Shown: positions 1-13,388 of the stretch, in pieces | Numbering within the stretch: position 1 is the first letter of the stretch | Layout of the letters: each line of letters begins with the position of its first letter | DNA from: Nyssa sinensis | Taxonomy: Eukaryota; Streptophyta; Magnoliopsida; Cornales; Nyssaceae | Direction of reading: 5' to 3' | Length of the DNA stretch: 64,000 bases | Assembly: GCA_008638375.1 (NCBI GenBank) | Contig: VIRR01000536.1 | Coordinates: 124,001-188,000, forward strand | The notes under the pieces: generated by a model | What the model saw: the letters and a program-made list of their open reading frames with translations, nothing else | Databases searched by the model: none | What the model was told of the DNA's origin: nothing | Translations under genes and position numbers: made by a program

Positions 1-2303
1 AGAGATCTGACAAATGGGATAATTTTTTCGTTTTTGCCGGTAGGGCACTATATAGGCACCATTTGCTGGTAGGGCACCATATATGCATCATTTAGCTATA
101 AGTCATATTTAGAAGCATATTTTGAGTGTGTTATAGAAGATAAATATGCTTAGAATATAAAAATATACTCCTGTAGAAATTTGAGCCTATTCAGAGATAG
201 TTTCAAAAATGGACTATAAAGGGCATCCCGGGTGGAACTGGCCAAACCCGGCCACAGGAGAAAAATTATTTTTTAAAAAATTTTCATTTAAAATAATTTT
301 AAGAACTTTGACTAAAATAAAATATCGAATTGAGGCGTATCGGGACGGGTTGTAGTGTAACGGGGTCCCGGATTCATTAAGGGCAAAATAGTCTTTTTGC
401 CACTTTGCCCCTTTACTATAAACACAGCCCCCTTAGTGTAAAAATATCATTTCTTGGTCTGAGATACAGCAAAAGTCATGCATGGGAGAGAAAAGGTGAG
501 AAAACCTAGGGTTTTCAAGTTTCAAGCCACCAAAACACACATCTAAGCTAGGATTCTCACAAGACTTTCTTCTAGAAAGTTGTTCCCCACGTCAAGGGAT
601 ATGTTCTCATTGATCGGTTCAGCTACACAGCGAACACATCTCCCTAGGGTTGAGAAAAACCCTTTTTGGTATAATATCTTGCTAAGGTAGGAATAGATTT
701 AAGTTTCCTTGCTCTTTTTATAAGTAGATTGAAGGATTTGTATGTTTATTTGATGTTAGAAACTCACTTAGGATGTATTTGCTTTGAAAAAATTAGAGTT
801 GGTAGTTTATACACTTGTGTGTTCCTTGAGTTATTTGAGAAATTGTTGAAATGATGAATATGTGACTTGAATATGTGTTTATATCATTGTATTATGGCTT
901 ATGTTTATGTGGATAGGTTTTGTGTTTTTGGACATACGGTTAGTTAATGCTTTGATGCTTGGTGTAAATATATGTTCTTTGAGAATTGGTGAAGTAGTGA
1001 ACATGTAGCATGAGTCTGTGTTTAAATTGATTGTATATGGCATGCGTTCATGTAAAGGAAGTCTTGGGATTTGAAAGTTAAAATTTACTTTAAGTTTAAT
1101 GCATTATTAAAGGCATACTCCATGTATTTGATAAAATGCCCTATTGGAATTGCATAGAAAAATCAAGGCATGTTGGCATAGTGTGAATCCTTTGAAATAT
1201 GGCGTGAGTTGAGCATTTTGGTGCTATACATTATAAGGGTGTAGATCCTGAAGTGAAAAACCCAAAATTTGGCCATTGGTACTCGCATGCTAACGGGGTT
1301 CGAATCGTGAAGCGAGACATACATTGGTACTTGCATGCCAACAGGGAAGAACCGTGAAACGAGACATGGGTGTGGCATTGAGTTGCATTTATATGTTATG
1401 CATATTGACATTGCATAGTATTGAGGGATTGGAGGGTTATAGCTTGTAAATGTACACTTGCACATGCCACGCCTTAAATTTTGTTCCTTGTATTAGCATC
1501 ATGTCATACCAGTAGTTGAGCTGACCCCTCGTGGGATATCATATTACAGATGAGGCTCCGGGTACTTGAGACTTATTGAAGTCTTAGAGAAATGAAGGAA
1601 AATGGACTACGAAGAAGATTTGGCCCTCGAGGCATTATATTTTGAGTTGTATAAGGGCATAAGCCCTGAGACCATGTGTGTTTATTTGTATACACCTTGT
1701 TTATTATGAAAACAATGGGCAAGGTCCTATATATTGTAATGAGCATGAGATTGTGATGTTTTGAAATTCAAGTACATGGGTATATATATGATAGATTGTA
1801 TATTAAATGATGTATATTTAAGTTTTCATGAATTTGTGGCCGCCGAGTGAGGGTGGGATGTATAAACCCTTATATATGTACGAAGTATTGTGAATATTAG
1901 GTGGGAAAAAAGCTTAGAAAACAAATGAGGTTATGTTAAAATTTTATGAAAATTAAAAAAAATTTTAAGCCTGTAAAACACCTTTTAAATAGGTGGGAAA
2001 GATGTCAAAAATGGAGGTTTAGAAACCTTGAGGAAATAGCCTAAAAATGGAAGAAAAGTAGCTTGAAAAACTTTGGGAAAAAAATTGGAAGACAAAGAAA
2101 TTTGTTGTAGAAAACAAAGAAATTTGCTCTTTGTGGCTACAGTAATTCTGCAAAAAAATGGAAAAAATTGCTTTTTGTCGCTACAGTAAAAGCCTAGCTC
2201 CTGCCTCTGCAGCACGCCCTCGCGCACGGGCGCTTGCGAGCCCTGCGTGCCCCATACCGTGTGCTGCTGCTTGCCCCTGCGCGTGCCAGCGCCTGCTGCC
2301 TTG
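1..2303 (+). mobile_element. Family A long LTR, copy A1, left part
   Basis: This is the 5' portion of a roughly 2.7-kb Ty3/gypsy LTR. The window opens at about LTR base 4: the other copies begin tgtagagatctga and this one begins agagatctga. It aligns with the LTRs starting at 8583, 19922 and 53776 through shared blocks: a start with repeated 'ggtagggcac' motifs, the 'cattaagggcaaa' block, a TATA box, the 'ccacgccttaaatttt' block and a GC-rich stretch near 2200. It is interrupted at 2304 by a reversed family B LTR and resumes at 5703. No coding capacity is seen. Whether it is solo or part of a complete element cannot be decided because its left flank is outside the window. Confidence 0.88.
417..424 (+). 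promoter_or_regulatory. Putative LTR TATA box (A1)
   Basis: TATAAACA lies about 420 bases into the LTR. It is at the same place as TATAAATA in the three other family A LTRs, so it is the likely pol II core promoter of the element and the U3/R border should follow it. One substitution from the other copies suggests decay. Confidence 0.5.
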
Positions 2304-5003
2304 TATCACGACCCGAAACCCACCTTATGCGGATCTCATGTCGCGGGGCCGACCCGAAGGCCGTCCCTACTTTTTCCATTCCTGTATCATAGTACTAATA
2401 TGCAATGTACTAAAAATTTTAAACAATGAACAGCGGAAGTCTTTATGAATTACAGTAATCCAGCAAAAGTCTTTTAATAATTTAAACAGCAGAAGTCCAT
2501 TAAATACATGACATAGTTCTACATAATACAAAATGAGAACTAAACGTAACTAGCACCCGGGGGTGGTGAATACATGGGAGAACTAACATAGACTGGTACA
2601 GTACTTCAAAATGTCCCCCTACGCTCTCAGACTCCTACTGGGGTCTCGCAGCGTCATCACTTGAAATAGGGGGTAAGTGGGGTGGAATGAGCTACAAAGC
2701 TCAGTAAGTAAATGCAGATCTCCAACACTGGTATCGATGATCAATAAAGAATACGAATTCATATGAGTACATGACAGCCAATCATGAGAATGAGATGCTG
2801 TGATAGCCAATGAAAACAATTGTCATGAGGGCCAATGGAACAATTGCCACAAGGGCCAATGAACAGTAATCACAATACACAATCAGAAGTATTGGGTGTA
2901 ATATCAATATGAAGAATTCAAATGATAATATAACAACAATGAAGTACTGCCACAATGAATCGATCACAATCAAATCAATCAATACAAGTCCCTCGAGACT
3001 TGAAGAATCATAAGGGATAGTGCCATTCAACAATCAAGTTCTGTCAGTCATAAGAGATGCTGTTATTCTGTGTCAGGGCTCGGCAGACCCTCGATCTTTT
3101 GGGGCCCGGCATACCCCCCAGTGAATTCCAATGAATTGCCATTTGTCCGTTCACGGACTTGACCTGTAGGTCCCAATCAATCAGATAGCATCAGATGGGT
3201 GTTGTGATTGAGTACAACTCCCGTGTTCATAAACATGTCATGATCATAAGTAATTCCATAGAATATAAAAATGGAATATCATTCATTCAATAAGGATACA
3301 ACAGTAGGGCTTTCAAGGCATGGTTCAACATGATAACAATGATATAGCAGTCAATCAATGTCCACAAGATAGAACAATATCACATTGTGGATAGCAATAA
3401 CATGGGGTACTTTCAAGGCACAGTGTAACATGATAACAATGATACATCAGTCAATCAAATGTCCACAAGATAGAAAACATCGAATTGTGGAACACAAGGA
3501 TATTAGTACATTCAAGAGTACGAGTCTGGCAGTAAAAGAATAAACTTGGCTTGTGGAAACACCACATGTAAGAGAGAGTGATCCACTTACCTCTATCGTG
3601 ATTCTATATCGAAAATCCGTGAGTGTGCCCTTACCTTTCGAGTTCCCTATATATCAGTAATTACGTTTCAGAATAAATGGTATTCATCAAATTTTATGTC
3701 TTTCTATCATAAGTATCTTAAATACAAATTTAGACTTTACCATTGAGTCCGGAACGCCGAAGAAAGTTGGTTTAGGCTTTCGCAGAATTCCATTTGGACA
3801 TTTGTACTAAAAAGGGCAAAATGGTCATTTTGCACTTTTATGTGTATTTTATTTTTCGGGACCCCGTATCATGAAACGGACCTCACCATTGATCTTAGAA
3901 TATCCGAGATAATAAAAATTGACTATTCATTTGCATCGTTTGGCTTCGTTTGACCCATATTTGAAATAGGGGCATTTTTGTAAAAATTAATATTTTATTA
4001 ATTTTCCTGTTTGGGCCACAGTGACATTTCCTAAAAAATTTGGGGCCAGTTTATAATTTCCCAAAGCTGCGGTCTAAACCAATGGGTTTATCAGTCAAAA
4101 CCCTAAACCGGTCTGCCCCTTTACTGAACCAAACGGTTCAGTCCATTTCAAAGAACCAGATTCTAATAACCACTGTTTACCTTATCCAAGGTTTGGATAA
4201 CCCCAAACCTAATTTTCACATTTCTTATCACTTTAACCAAACAGTCCCAATTCAATTTCAAAATCTTTTAAACTTAACAAAACTATGCAGTTTTAATTGC
4301 CCGTTTCTAATTCAGTTGGGTCCCGACCCGAATCTGATCCATGACCCGGTTCTGTTTTAACCCGAAATGCCCTCGACATTCCGGTCATCTTCCCCATTAC
4401 TCCGGTAGGGATCAGTAGGGTTCCAGCGTCTCTTCCGACGTTGGTGATTGTTCCAGTTCATTTTTCTTGACTGTTTTCGATGCCGTTTTACTCCCCATCA
4501 CATGGGGATCATGAATCCATCCTCCGTTTTGATCAAGACCTTCTTGATCTTCACGAATATGGGTTTGACCATCTCCGACCGATTTTTCGGTCAAAGTTTC
4601 ATTTCGATTTTCGTGACTTTTAGGTCACGGTTTCCATTCAAATCTCACCCTAAATGTTTTCTGCACTATTAGGGTTTATTTCTATAAACTTAGACCAAGC
4701 TTTTAAGCATAAAATCATGGTGTAACCGAGACCTGCAACTCACATTTTCTTAGTCATTTTAGCATCTTTTTCTATCATTCTTTTTGCATTTAAAAGCTTA
4801 ACTCATGCTTATGAGAACCCTAGCTTTAGATCACGCTATCATGCTTTAAATCACAAAAACAGAACTCAAAATACTAACCTGGGTTTTTAGTTTTTGCTCA
4901 CTGTGACCCTCCAAACCCTTCTGTTTCTGCTCCTGAGTTCTTTGACAATGTTCCTATCAGTCTCAGTTTCCTTTTTGTCTCTCAACTCACGCCCGTATAT
5001 ACT

Positions 5004-5043
<40 letters not shown>

Positions 5044-5702
5044 CATTCCACCGCTTCTCTCTCTCTCTCTTCTTTGCAGTCAGCCTTGACTGTAGTGAAC
5101 CGTCCATTACATCTCCTCCATCCACGTACCAGCCTATATATATAAATATACATATATATATATATATAAGATATTCTCACACCAAGGTCGGTTGCCTTGG
5201 TGTTGTTTCCCACACACTCGAGCACACACACACACATAGTGATGTATACACAAGTTATGGTGCACATGCAGCCCCCTTTCCCCCATTTCTTTTCTTTTTA
5301 ATTTCTTATATATACATAAACACATATATATATATGTAATACATTATGTTATACATATATATATATACATATAAAATACATATTGTATACATGTATATAT
5401 ATATATATCCATGTGTAGGCATATAAATCTATTTTTAATTATATATACATACACTTATTTTGAACGGGCTACACACATACGTACGTGTATGCATGCATGG
5501 GAATACGTGCATGCACGTATTACGATGCGATGTCCTGGGGTGTTCGGGTGTTGCCTGGCACTAGTTATACATTTCAATCATTCACAGTCTCCAGTCATTC
5601 GGTTCCATGAAATACCATGATATACATATCTTACCGTTCAAGTTACACTATTTAAACAACTTACCTCGATCCACGTGTAGTATCCCGGGTCGGGATATTA
5701 CA
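2304..5702 (-). mobile_element. Family B solo LTR, copy B3, reversed, inside LTR A1
   Basis: The 3399-bp insert is flanked by the 5-bp direct repeat CCTTG at 2299-2303 and 5703-5707. Its ends are the reverse complement of the family B ends: the right edge reads as an element start (TGTAATATCCCGACCC) and the left edge as the end (GGGTTTCGGGTCGTGATA). The last CA is changed to TA by one transition. No internal retrotransposon region, primer site or paired second LTR is present, so it fits a solo LTR left by LTR-LTR recombination. Its own tandem repeats lie near 2820-2870 and 3300-3500, and a (TA)n(GA)n microsatellite lies near 5008-5043. Confidence 0.85.
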
Positions 5703-6128
5703 CCTTGTGCCTGCACCTTGCTGCCTGCTGCTTGACAGCCTTGGGCACCCAGCCCTCACCTCTATGACACCTGCCCCCTTTGGCCATTTTCTTAGCCACG
5801 TTTGGCCACTTCTTTAGACAAGTCTTGGTAGACTTTTTGGCCTCTTTTTTTGAGCCTATATTCTAGGACATTTGGGGCCCATTTGGGCCATTATTCTAAG
5901 GCATTTTTAAAGATGTTTTGGGGCTATTTTAGAGACCATTCTTGACATGATTTAAACTTATTTTAAATAGTGATTAGGGGAGATATTTAATTGACATTAG
6001 AAGACCATTTTGGCTAAGTCTAATAGCAAGTTTACATAATCAAGCATATCTATTAAATTATATCGTTTATTAATTCTTTTAATTCATTTCCATTCACTCC
6101 TTGGGTTTTGAAAATTCGGGGCGTGACA
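5703..6128 (+). mobile_element. Family A LTR copy A1, right part
   Basis: LTR A1 resumes after the B3 insertion. It begins with the duplicated CCTTG, continues with a 'gccacgtttggccac' stretch related to the minisatellite of the other family A LTRs, and ends in 'ttcggggcgtgaca', the same terminus as at 22457 and 56914. The next bases (ctatt) would be its right TSD. The left partner lies outside the window. Confidence 0.85.
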
Positions 6129-6255
6129 CTATTAGGATAGCATTCCTTTTAGAAAAGTCATTTGAGGATGTAAATTCTCCATCCTGTTAGGATAGCATTC
6201 CTTTCGGGTAAGCCATCTATCGCATCACATTTTATCATCCTGTTAGGGTAGCATT
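6129..6255. repeat. Remnant of old host element D, left piece
   Basis: This short stretch holds two to three degenerate copies of a roughly 60-bp unit containing 'gttaggatagcattcctttc'. The same repeated sequence continues at 22509 once the nested insertions are removed, so 6129-6255 and 22509-22929 were contiguous. No coding sequence is seen. Confidence 0.7.
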
Positions 6256-6600
6256 TGTAAAACTCCGACCCGAAATGTAACACTAGACCCAAGATAGATC
6301 GGGTCAACTCATGTAAAACTAAAGTGTAAACCGAACACGTACTTTAATGAGATTACTGTACTATATTTTATGACACATAATATCAAATATTCGATAATCA
6401 TTTCAGGCCATCCCTAATACCCGAGGGACTACCGTATACATCTATATACGTGTGCATATGTATATATATATATATGGGTATACAATATCTATGTATGTAT
6501 ATAATAGATATATATAGGTATATATATATATAAGTTAATGTGTTGTATGTGTATATGTATATATATATATGTATGTGTGTGTGTGTAATTCTGTATAGAG

Positions 6601-6641
<41 letters not shown>

Positions 6642-8582
6642 ACTGCCATGCACTATGCATGTGCAGTGTGTGTACGTAGTGTGTGATTGAGGTGTGTGGG
6701 GGGCGATGCAACAAGTTGCTGACATGAGGGGAGAGAAAGAATAAATATAATATACATAATATCTCGTTACATTAAATGAAAAGTAAAAAGACAAGAAAAA
6801 TAAGCAAAAAGAGAAAAATATTAAGAAAAGAAAAGAGAAAGGGAAGAGAGAAAAGAGGTGGTGCAATCTGTGTATATATAGAGGTGATGTGCTTAGAGAA
6901 AATCAAAAAAGGAAGGAGAAGCTGAGAGTGAGAACTTTGAAGTTCGAGGATTCAAGAAGAGGAAGAAGGGAGAAACAGAGAAGAAAAGTGAGGATCCTAC
7001 AAGCCAAAAGCTTAATTAAGGAACGTCAAAGGGGAAAGAGAAGGATATTTGACTTTCTCGATTATACATTAGAGGTAAGTAAAAATTCGATCTCTATATG
7101 TGGTAAAGCTCTAGCCATGTCATACATTCATTTTTTATTACTGCCAAGTCTGTGTTCTTATTCATTTAGCTATTTCTTATTTCACAATTCGATGCTTATT
7201 CTAGCTTGTGGATATTGTAAGTAAAATTCGATCTCTTTATGTGGCAAGGTTATAGCCGTGTTATACATGTGTTTCTTGTTATTACCATGTTGTATTTATA
7301 CCTACAGATATTGTTGAATTACATTGATGTTTGTTCTAGCTCGTGAATATTGTTGAATTAAATGCTATATTTTAAGCATGTGATCATTATACATTTTGAT
7401 ATATGATGCATGAATAATACACAGTCATATTTTATACTCTGGGTGAGAATCATGATCATTTCATACATTATTAAATACCGAGTGGTGCATAGTGGCAATG
7501 TCCATTCAAATACTATAATCAAACTACAAAATGAGGAGTAGATCAGGGTCTACATGAGCAAGTCAGATGGATGAATTTGATTACGAAATGGTAGGCCGGG
7601 GTCTACTATTATCAACTACATTAAAAAGAGTAGAGTAGGGTCTACATAAGCAAGTCAGGTAGTGGATCTGATTGCGAAAGGGTAGGTCGGGTTCTACTGT
7701 TATTAGGGCAGGGTTTACATAAGCAAGTTAGGTGGTGGATCTGATTGTGAAAGGGTAGGCCGGGTCCTACTGTTATTAGGGCAGGGTTTACATGAGCAAG
7801 TCAGGTGGTGGATCTGATTGTAAAAGGATAAGCCAGGTCCTACTGTTATACATCAACTATGGTTATTATCACATCCATTATTGCATTCATTTGGATAAGC
7901 ATATTATGTTCCTAATAAATAAACATATGGTTGTATGGAGCATCCTTGATATTGGGCAGTTATCTAATTGTGGCAGTACATTTACTAGTTAGGCCAGATA
8001 CCTGTTGATGATTTATAAACTTAATATCGTTGGATATTTATTGTTGTTATCATGAAATGTGCCTCAGACCCGAGGGGTCAGTCCAGGTGCTTGACATGAT
8101 ATGACTTACTACTGTTGACATCGTACTTTCTTGATTGGTTATCATGTTGTTATAACCATGTGTATCATGTTCTGTAAACCTCTTATATTGACTTTGACCC
8201 CTGGCAAAGCAAAGAAATTTACTTACTGAGTTTTTATAGCTCATATAGATAATTTGGCTATTTCAGGTTAGGACACCACAGTTTGAAAAGTAGGGATCAG
8301 AATCCCGAACAAGCGTAAGGTTGCTGCAGATATATGTACTGCAAGGATTATTTTGGTAGTAAAGTATAGTACTTGTCCTATGTTCTCCCATCACCCCACG
8401 TCCTGGGGGTAGTTGTATTTGGAAATTTTGGGTCTGTATAATTAAATGAACTTCAGTATTATAAATGAAAATTTTATTAAATCTTATGTTGTTTATTAGA
8501 TTGTTGATTGCATATTAATAATACTGGTATATAAATCTTAAGTTAAAAAGAAAAGGATCGGGTTCGGCAATTGAGTCGGGCC
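6256..8582 (+). mobile_element. Family B LTR, copy B5, left part
   Basis: It starts TGTAAAACTCCGACCCG, close to the other family B starts, directly after GCATT (6251-6255). The matching end (GGGTCGTGACA) lies at 22498-22508 and is followed by GCGTT, which differs from GCATT by one transition. The 13.9 kb between is a younger family A element. The reassembled LTR is about 2.4 kb. A TATATATAG box lies at 6873-6881 beside a purine-rich leader, and the 'ttctcccatcaccccacgtcctgggggta' region matches the same part of B1 and B2. Confidence 0.8.
7540..7855 (+). repeat. 73-bp tandem repeats inside LTR B5
   Basis: There are about four copies of a unit beginning near 7546, 7638, 7711 and 7784, with the last two steps exactly 73 bp. 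Each contains 'gggtctacatgagcaagtca', 'ggatctgattg' and 'gtaggccgggtcctact'. The array has no equivalent of the same sequence in the other family B LTRs, which carry different repeats at the matching position. Confidence 0.85.
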
Positions 8583-9009
8583 TGTAGAGATCTGAAAAAT
8601 AAGGCTAAATTTTTCATTTTTGCCGATAGGGCACTATTCATGCACCGTTTGTCGGTAGGGCGCAATACTTGCGCATTTAACTATAAGTCATATTTAGAAA
8701 CATATTTTGAGTATTCCATAGAAGAGAAATATACTTTTAATGTTCAAATACACCTCCTGTAAAAATTTGAGCCTATTCGGAGATAGATTTAAAAATTAGA
8801 CCAAAAGGGCATCAGGGTGGCCCGGGTGGATCCGGCCAAACCCGGCCACAGGAGAAAATTTAATTTTTTAAAAATTTTAATTTAAAATGATTTTAAGAAC
8901 TTTGGTTAAAATAAAATGTTAAATTGAGGCATTTCGGGACAAATTGTAGTGTAACAGGGCCCGGATTCATTAAGGACAAAAGGGTCATTTTGCACCTTAG
9001 CCCCTCCAT

Positions 9010-9017
9010 TATAAATA
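9010..9017 (+). promoter_or_regulatory. Putative LTR TATA box (A2 5' LTR)
   Basis: TATAAATA lies about 430 bases into the LTR, preceded by 'gcccctcca' and followed by a conserved purine-rich leader. The same arrangement occurs in the 3' LTR and in LTR A4. Confidence 0.6.
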
Positions 9018-12000
9018 CAACCATTTAGAGATAGAAAAATCAGAATTGGGCTGGAGAAGAAGCAGAATCCGTGCAGGGGAGAAAAATGGAGAGAAAACCT
9101 AGGGTTTTCTAACTTCAAGCCTCCAAAACTCATCTTTAAGCTTGGATTTTCACAAGACTTCCTTCTAGGAAGTTGTTCCTCTCAACAAGGACTATATTCT
9201 CACCATTTGGTTCAGCTGTGCAGTGAACACAACTCCCTCAATTTGAAAAAAACCATTCTAGGTATGATATCTTGCTAAGTTAGGAATAGATTTGAGTTTC
9301 CTTGTTTTTATATGTGTTATTTGAATGATTTAGGTGGTTACTTGATGTTAGAAAATCACTTAGGTGGTAGTTGCTTTGAAAACTTAGAGTTGGTAGTTTA
9401 GGTACTTTTGTGTACTTGAGTGTTCTTTGGGAATTTGGAAAAGTGATAAACATGAACCATGACTATAAGTGAAATTCATTTTATTCTAGCTTAGGTTCAT
9501 GTAGAAAAAATCTTGTAGTTGGAAAGTTATGATTTATTTAAGGTCTTGGTGCTTTATGTATTTTGTGATCTTTGAGAATTTGGTAAAGTGAAGAACATGT
9601 AACTTGTTGGTATGCTTGATTCATTGTATTCTAGCTTATGTTCATGTAAAGAAACCCTTGTGGCTTGAGAACTATGAATTATTCCATAAGTTGGTAGTTT
9701 GTGTATTTGTATTTCCTTCGAGAAATTGTTAGAGTGATGAACATAAGACTTGATCATATACTAAATTCATTGAATTGTGACTTACATTCACGTAGACAAA
9801 GTGTTGTGAATTTGAAGTTGTGCTTTACTTTATGAAATAGACATATTTTAAGTCATGCTCCATGTGTTGATGAAATGTTTCATTGAATTGCATAAGAACG
9901 AAACCAAAGCATGTTGGCATAGTGTGAATCCTTGGAGGCATGGCGTGAGTTGAGCACTTGGTGCTATGCATTATGAGGGTGTAGATCCTGTGGTGAAAAA
10001 CCCAAAATTGGCCATTGGTACTCATGCCAACGGGGACAGACCGTGAAGTAAGACATAGAGAGGTACTCGATGGACCTATGGGGAAGGATCGTGAAACCGA
10101 GACATAGGTGTGGCATAGAGATTGCATGTGTGCGTCATGCATATCACCTTTGCATTGCATTGATGAATGGGTAAATGTACAGCTTTTAAAATGTACACTT
10201 GCACATGCCACGCCTTAAATTTGTTCCTAGCATTAGCATTGTGTCATACCAGCGGTTGTGCTGACCCCTCGTGGGATATCATATTTCAGATGACGCTCCC
10301 GGTACTTGACACTTGATGAAGTCTTGAAGGAAGGAGGGGAAGTGGACCAGGAAGGATATTTGGCCTTTGGGGCATTTTTTTTATGTATGGGCATAAACCC
10401 AAATGACTTGTATTTCATTTTGGAAAAATGTGGTGAACTATAAGCCTTGGGCCAAATTTGTAATGTAAGGGCTTAAGCCCAAATGACATGTTAAACATAT
10501 TTATTTAATGTGCCTCACATGTATATATATGTTGAAGGGAATGATGTGTGTAATACCCCGACCCAAATTAGGGACTATCAAGCTGTGGTGTTAAAGTTAG
10601 AAATCGACGCCTTTAGTAACAAGGTTGGTGTCAACCCCGGCGCACGAACTTTTAAGTAAATGTCCTGAAAAGTCAGGATGACTGTACATCACTTCGTTGC
10701 AATCACCAACATGTCGATTTTGATGATAATTATATTTTCACGTCAACTACCGATTATTGATACGAGTACGAGAGTTTGGGCACGCATTACGAGGATACGA
10801 AGATTAGTACAAGATAATACATTTAAGAAAATAATTAATTTTTTTTAAAGTAATTAATTATTTTAAGTATAAGAAATAAATAGTAACAATTAATATACAT
10901 AATTAAATACAAAAAATATATATACTGTATAAATAATTATAACCTTAAATATATATATAATTATACATGAATATGTATATATGGGTATGTGTATGCATGC
11001 ATGCATGTATGCCAAAATATGTATGTATGAAATGTATGTATAATGGGGCATGCTATTGTCCAAAGTGTACAAAAGTGAGAGGGGTGTGTGTATTATCCAA
11101 GGGTATTAAGGGTGAGCCATGTATATATACATATATATATATATATGTGAGTCAAACACCACACACACACACAACCGGCCACTCATGGCCTGCCCAACAG
11201 TGGCAATTCAGGCCACTCATGAAGAAGCCTGAAATGGGTTAAACCAAAGAGAGGGGCAATCAGAAATTTCCATGATTTCTTCTCCTTATACAAAATACAT
11301 GGTGCTTATACACACAAAACACAACCATTCGAGAGTGAGGGAGAGATTGAGGGAGTTTCTGGGACATTCAGAAGTAGGAAGCAAGGAGCAAGGGAGAGAG
11401 AAACAGTTTGAAACAAGGTAAACCCTCAAACACTTGAATTTCTCTCTCTAGAATTTTTATATGTATGAATCTGTTTTAAGCCTTTGATTTAGCATATATG
11501 ATGGTTAGGATGAATATACATGAATTATGCATGAAAATCTCGACCTAAAACACCTAAGAAACACAAGCCGTACACAAGGCAGCCATGGATGGACCTTGCT
11601 TAGAGCAGGTCTGAACCAACTTTCCCTAAACCAAATTTGGTCTATCAAGACCTCAAGAAGACCCTAAGAGCATCCTAAAAACCTATATACGCGATCAAAA
11701 ATCCCAAAGAAAGACCTCCAAACATGGACTTGCAGGTTACGGGTTTACAACCCAAACCTGTAAACTCGCATGTAAACCAACATACATGAATGGGATTTGA
11801 ATCCTCATGAAGAGGGGATTAAAATAAGCCCAACCACGCTAAAAATGGTGAAGAAATGAACATGAACCCGCGAGTTGCAGGTCTGATTATCGCGACTGGG
11901 ACCGAGCCAATGAACCAGTTTTGGTCCCTCAAACGAATGCCAAACCAGTCCTTAATGATTTGGGAAGGGTCTGGATAAAAAAACAGAGAGAAATGGTTGA

Positions 12001-12238
12001 GAAAAATGGCACGAAATAGAAGCTTTTGAGCTTCGGGTTCTAGGGTTACAGAGAGGGATCGTTGGGGAAGATGAGGCCGAGTCGACTCGCAAACCATTTA
12101 AAACCGAGTTGAAGGGTTGGCTCGGACACGTGGTGATATCTGAGGCTGCCACCGCATTGATGCGGCGGCGTCGTTTTGGGGCGCATATATAGAGCTGTTT
12201 GAAATTGAAAAGAAAAAGAGAAAAAGAAGGAGGATTGC

Positions 12239-12300
12239 GGTCAGTGGGGTTCGAACCCCTGACCTACGCGCCCACACAGCCTCCCTTTCCACTCGGCCAC
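12239..12300 (-). other. tRNA-like A-box/B-box module, antisense in LTR B1
   Basis: On the minus strand an A-box match TGGCCGAGTGG (12289-12299) is followed about 30 bases later by a B-box match GGTTCGAACCC (around 12247-12258). These are internal pol III promoter elements and TGGCCGAGTGG resembles tRNA-Leu/Ser D arms. Around the B box, GGTCA/TGACC arms form a hairpin. A complete tRNA cloverleaf is not evident, so this is called tRNA-like, not a tRNA gene. Confidence 0.5.
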
Positions 12301-12392
12301 GCATGCGCGTGTGCCATATATGCGAACCAATATATATATATAATATATCTAATAAAATCCGAAAATAAAAAAAAGGTGCAATTGCGCCTTAC

Positions 12393-12449
12393 AGGATTCG
12401 AACGTGGGACGTATGGGGAGGGAGATGGCACGCTGGCCAGCGTGCCATC
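12393..12449 (-). other. Second tRNA-like module with a 26-bp palindrome, LTR B1
   Basis: A second B-box-like GTTCGAATCC (complement of 12393-12402) lies about 35 bases from an A-box-like TGGCACGCTGG (complement of 12437-12447). The A-box side forms a perfect 26-bp palindrome at 12424-12449, with arm atggcacgctgg preceded by g. Confidence 0.4.
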
Positions 12450-13095
12450 CTATTCAACCTGTTTTAATTATGTACAAAATAATATATATATTATGCTTAA
12501 TCAAGATTAATTTAATTAAATGAAATTAATTAAATTAAATACTCCGAAATGGCCCGTTGTCCAAAAATTACAAGTTATATATGTAACCTTACTATCTCGG
12601 ACCCTCTGAGTCCATTGGTGAGGTCTGAGACATGAGATGAGGCCCCGAAAAATTTAAGACTCCTAAAAAAATGTCAAAATGACCAAATTGCCCTTCCCCC
12701 TAAACAAGTCAAACGAAGTCCGAATTAAACAAATAAATAGTGTATCCTTACTATGTTGGATACTCTGAGACTGATGGTAGGGTCCATTTTACGAGACGGG
12801 ACCCAAAAAAATAAAGACACGTAAAGGGGTAAAATGACCAAATTACCCCTAGTACACCAAAAGTCAAATTAAACCAAAGAAGGTCTAAACTGACTTTCTT
12901 TGACGCTCCGGACTCAATGGAAGAGTCTATTCGACCAAAAGGAATGTCTAAAATAAAGATACATAAAATTTGATGAATAACATCTGTCAGATGACTATAA
13001 AGTAAAGTAATGCCAAAGTACTAAATCTACGGCATATACGAGGACATGACAACACATCAACCTTAGAATAAAAATTTCTAACTCATAAATTGATC

Positions 13096-13388
13096 TTAGG
13101 TGAATTATGGAAGAACAACGACCCAAGTACACGATCATGACCAAGGCCCAAAGGGCCAAGGACCCAAAGCAACAGGCTTTCATGCAAGAATTGTTGCATC
13201 GACAGAGGGTGATCGACAGATTTGTCAGGATAGCCAAGGCGACAGAGGTCGTCTCGGTAAGCCCCTTCATGTTCAAATCACCCACCAAGGCCATGGTGGC
13301 AGAAGCTAAAAAGAAGAATGAGGAAAAAAGGAAATTGGAGGAGGAAAGAGAGAACACGGAAACCTTAGCCGAATGGCGTCGCAGGTAT
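13096..13388 (+). pseudogene. Exon-like ORF of unknown origin inside LTR B1
   Basis: A 98-residue open frame (ATG at 13107, stop at 13401) codes for a very basic, lysine/arginine/glutamate-rich protein. A likely coiled coil lies in its last third (about residues 68-92). An acceptor-like 'gatcttag' lies at its left and a donor-like 'gcag|gtatta' at its right. The block is absent from the matching position of LTRs B2 and the 25405 copy, so it is an insertion into one LTR. I do not recognise the protein. Capture of a host exon is one explanation, and a chance ORF is the other. A second frame is also partly open here, which weakens the coding case. Confidence 0.3.

Noticed and set aside
6398..6866. 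Frames with repeated His-Thr and Tyr-Ile
   Set aside because: These are translations of (GT)n and (TA)n microsatellites within LTR B5.
12239..12300. Functional tRNA gene
   Set aside because: A- and B-box matches are present, but I cannot draw a proper acceptor stem and anticodon arm. It is kept only as a tRNA-like module.
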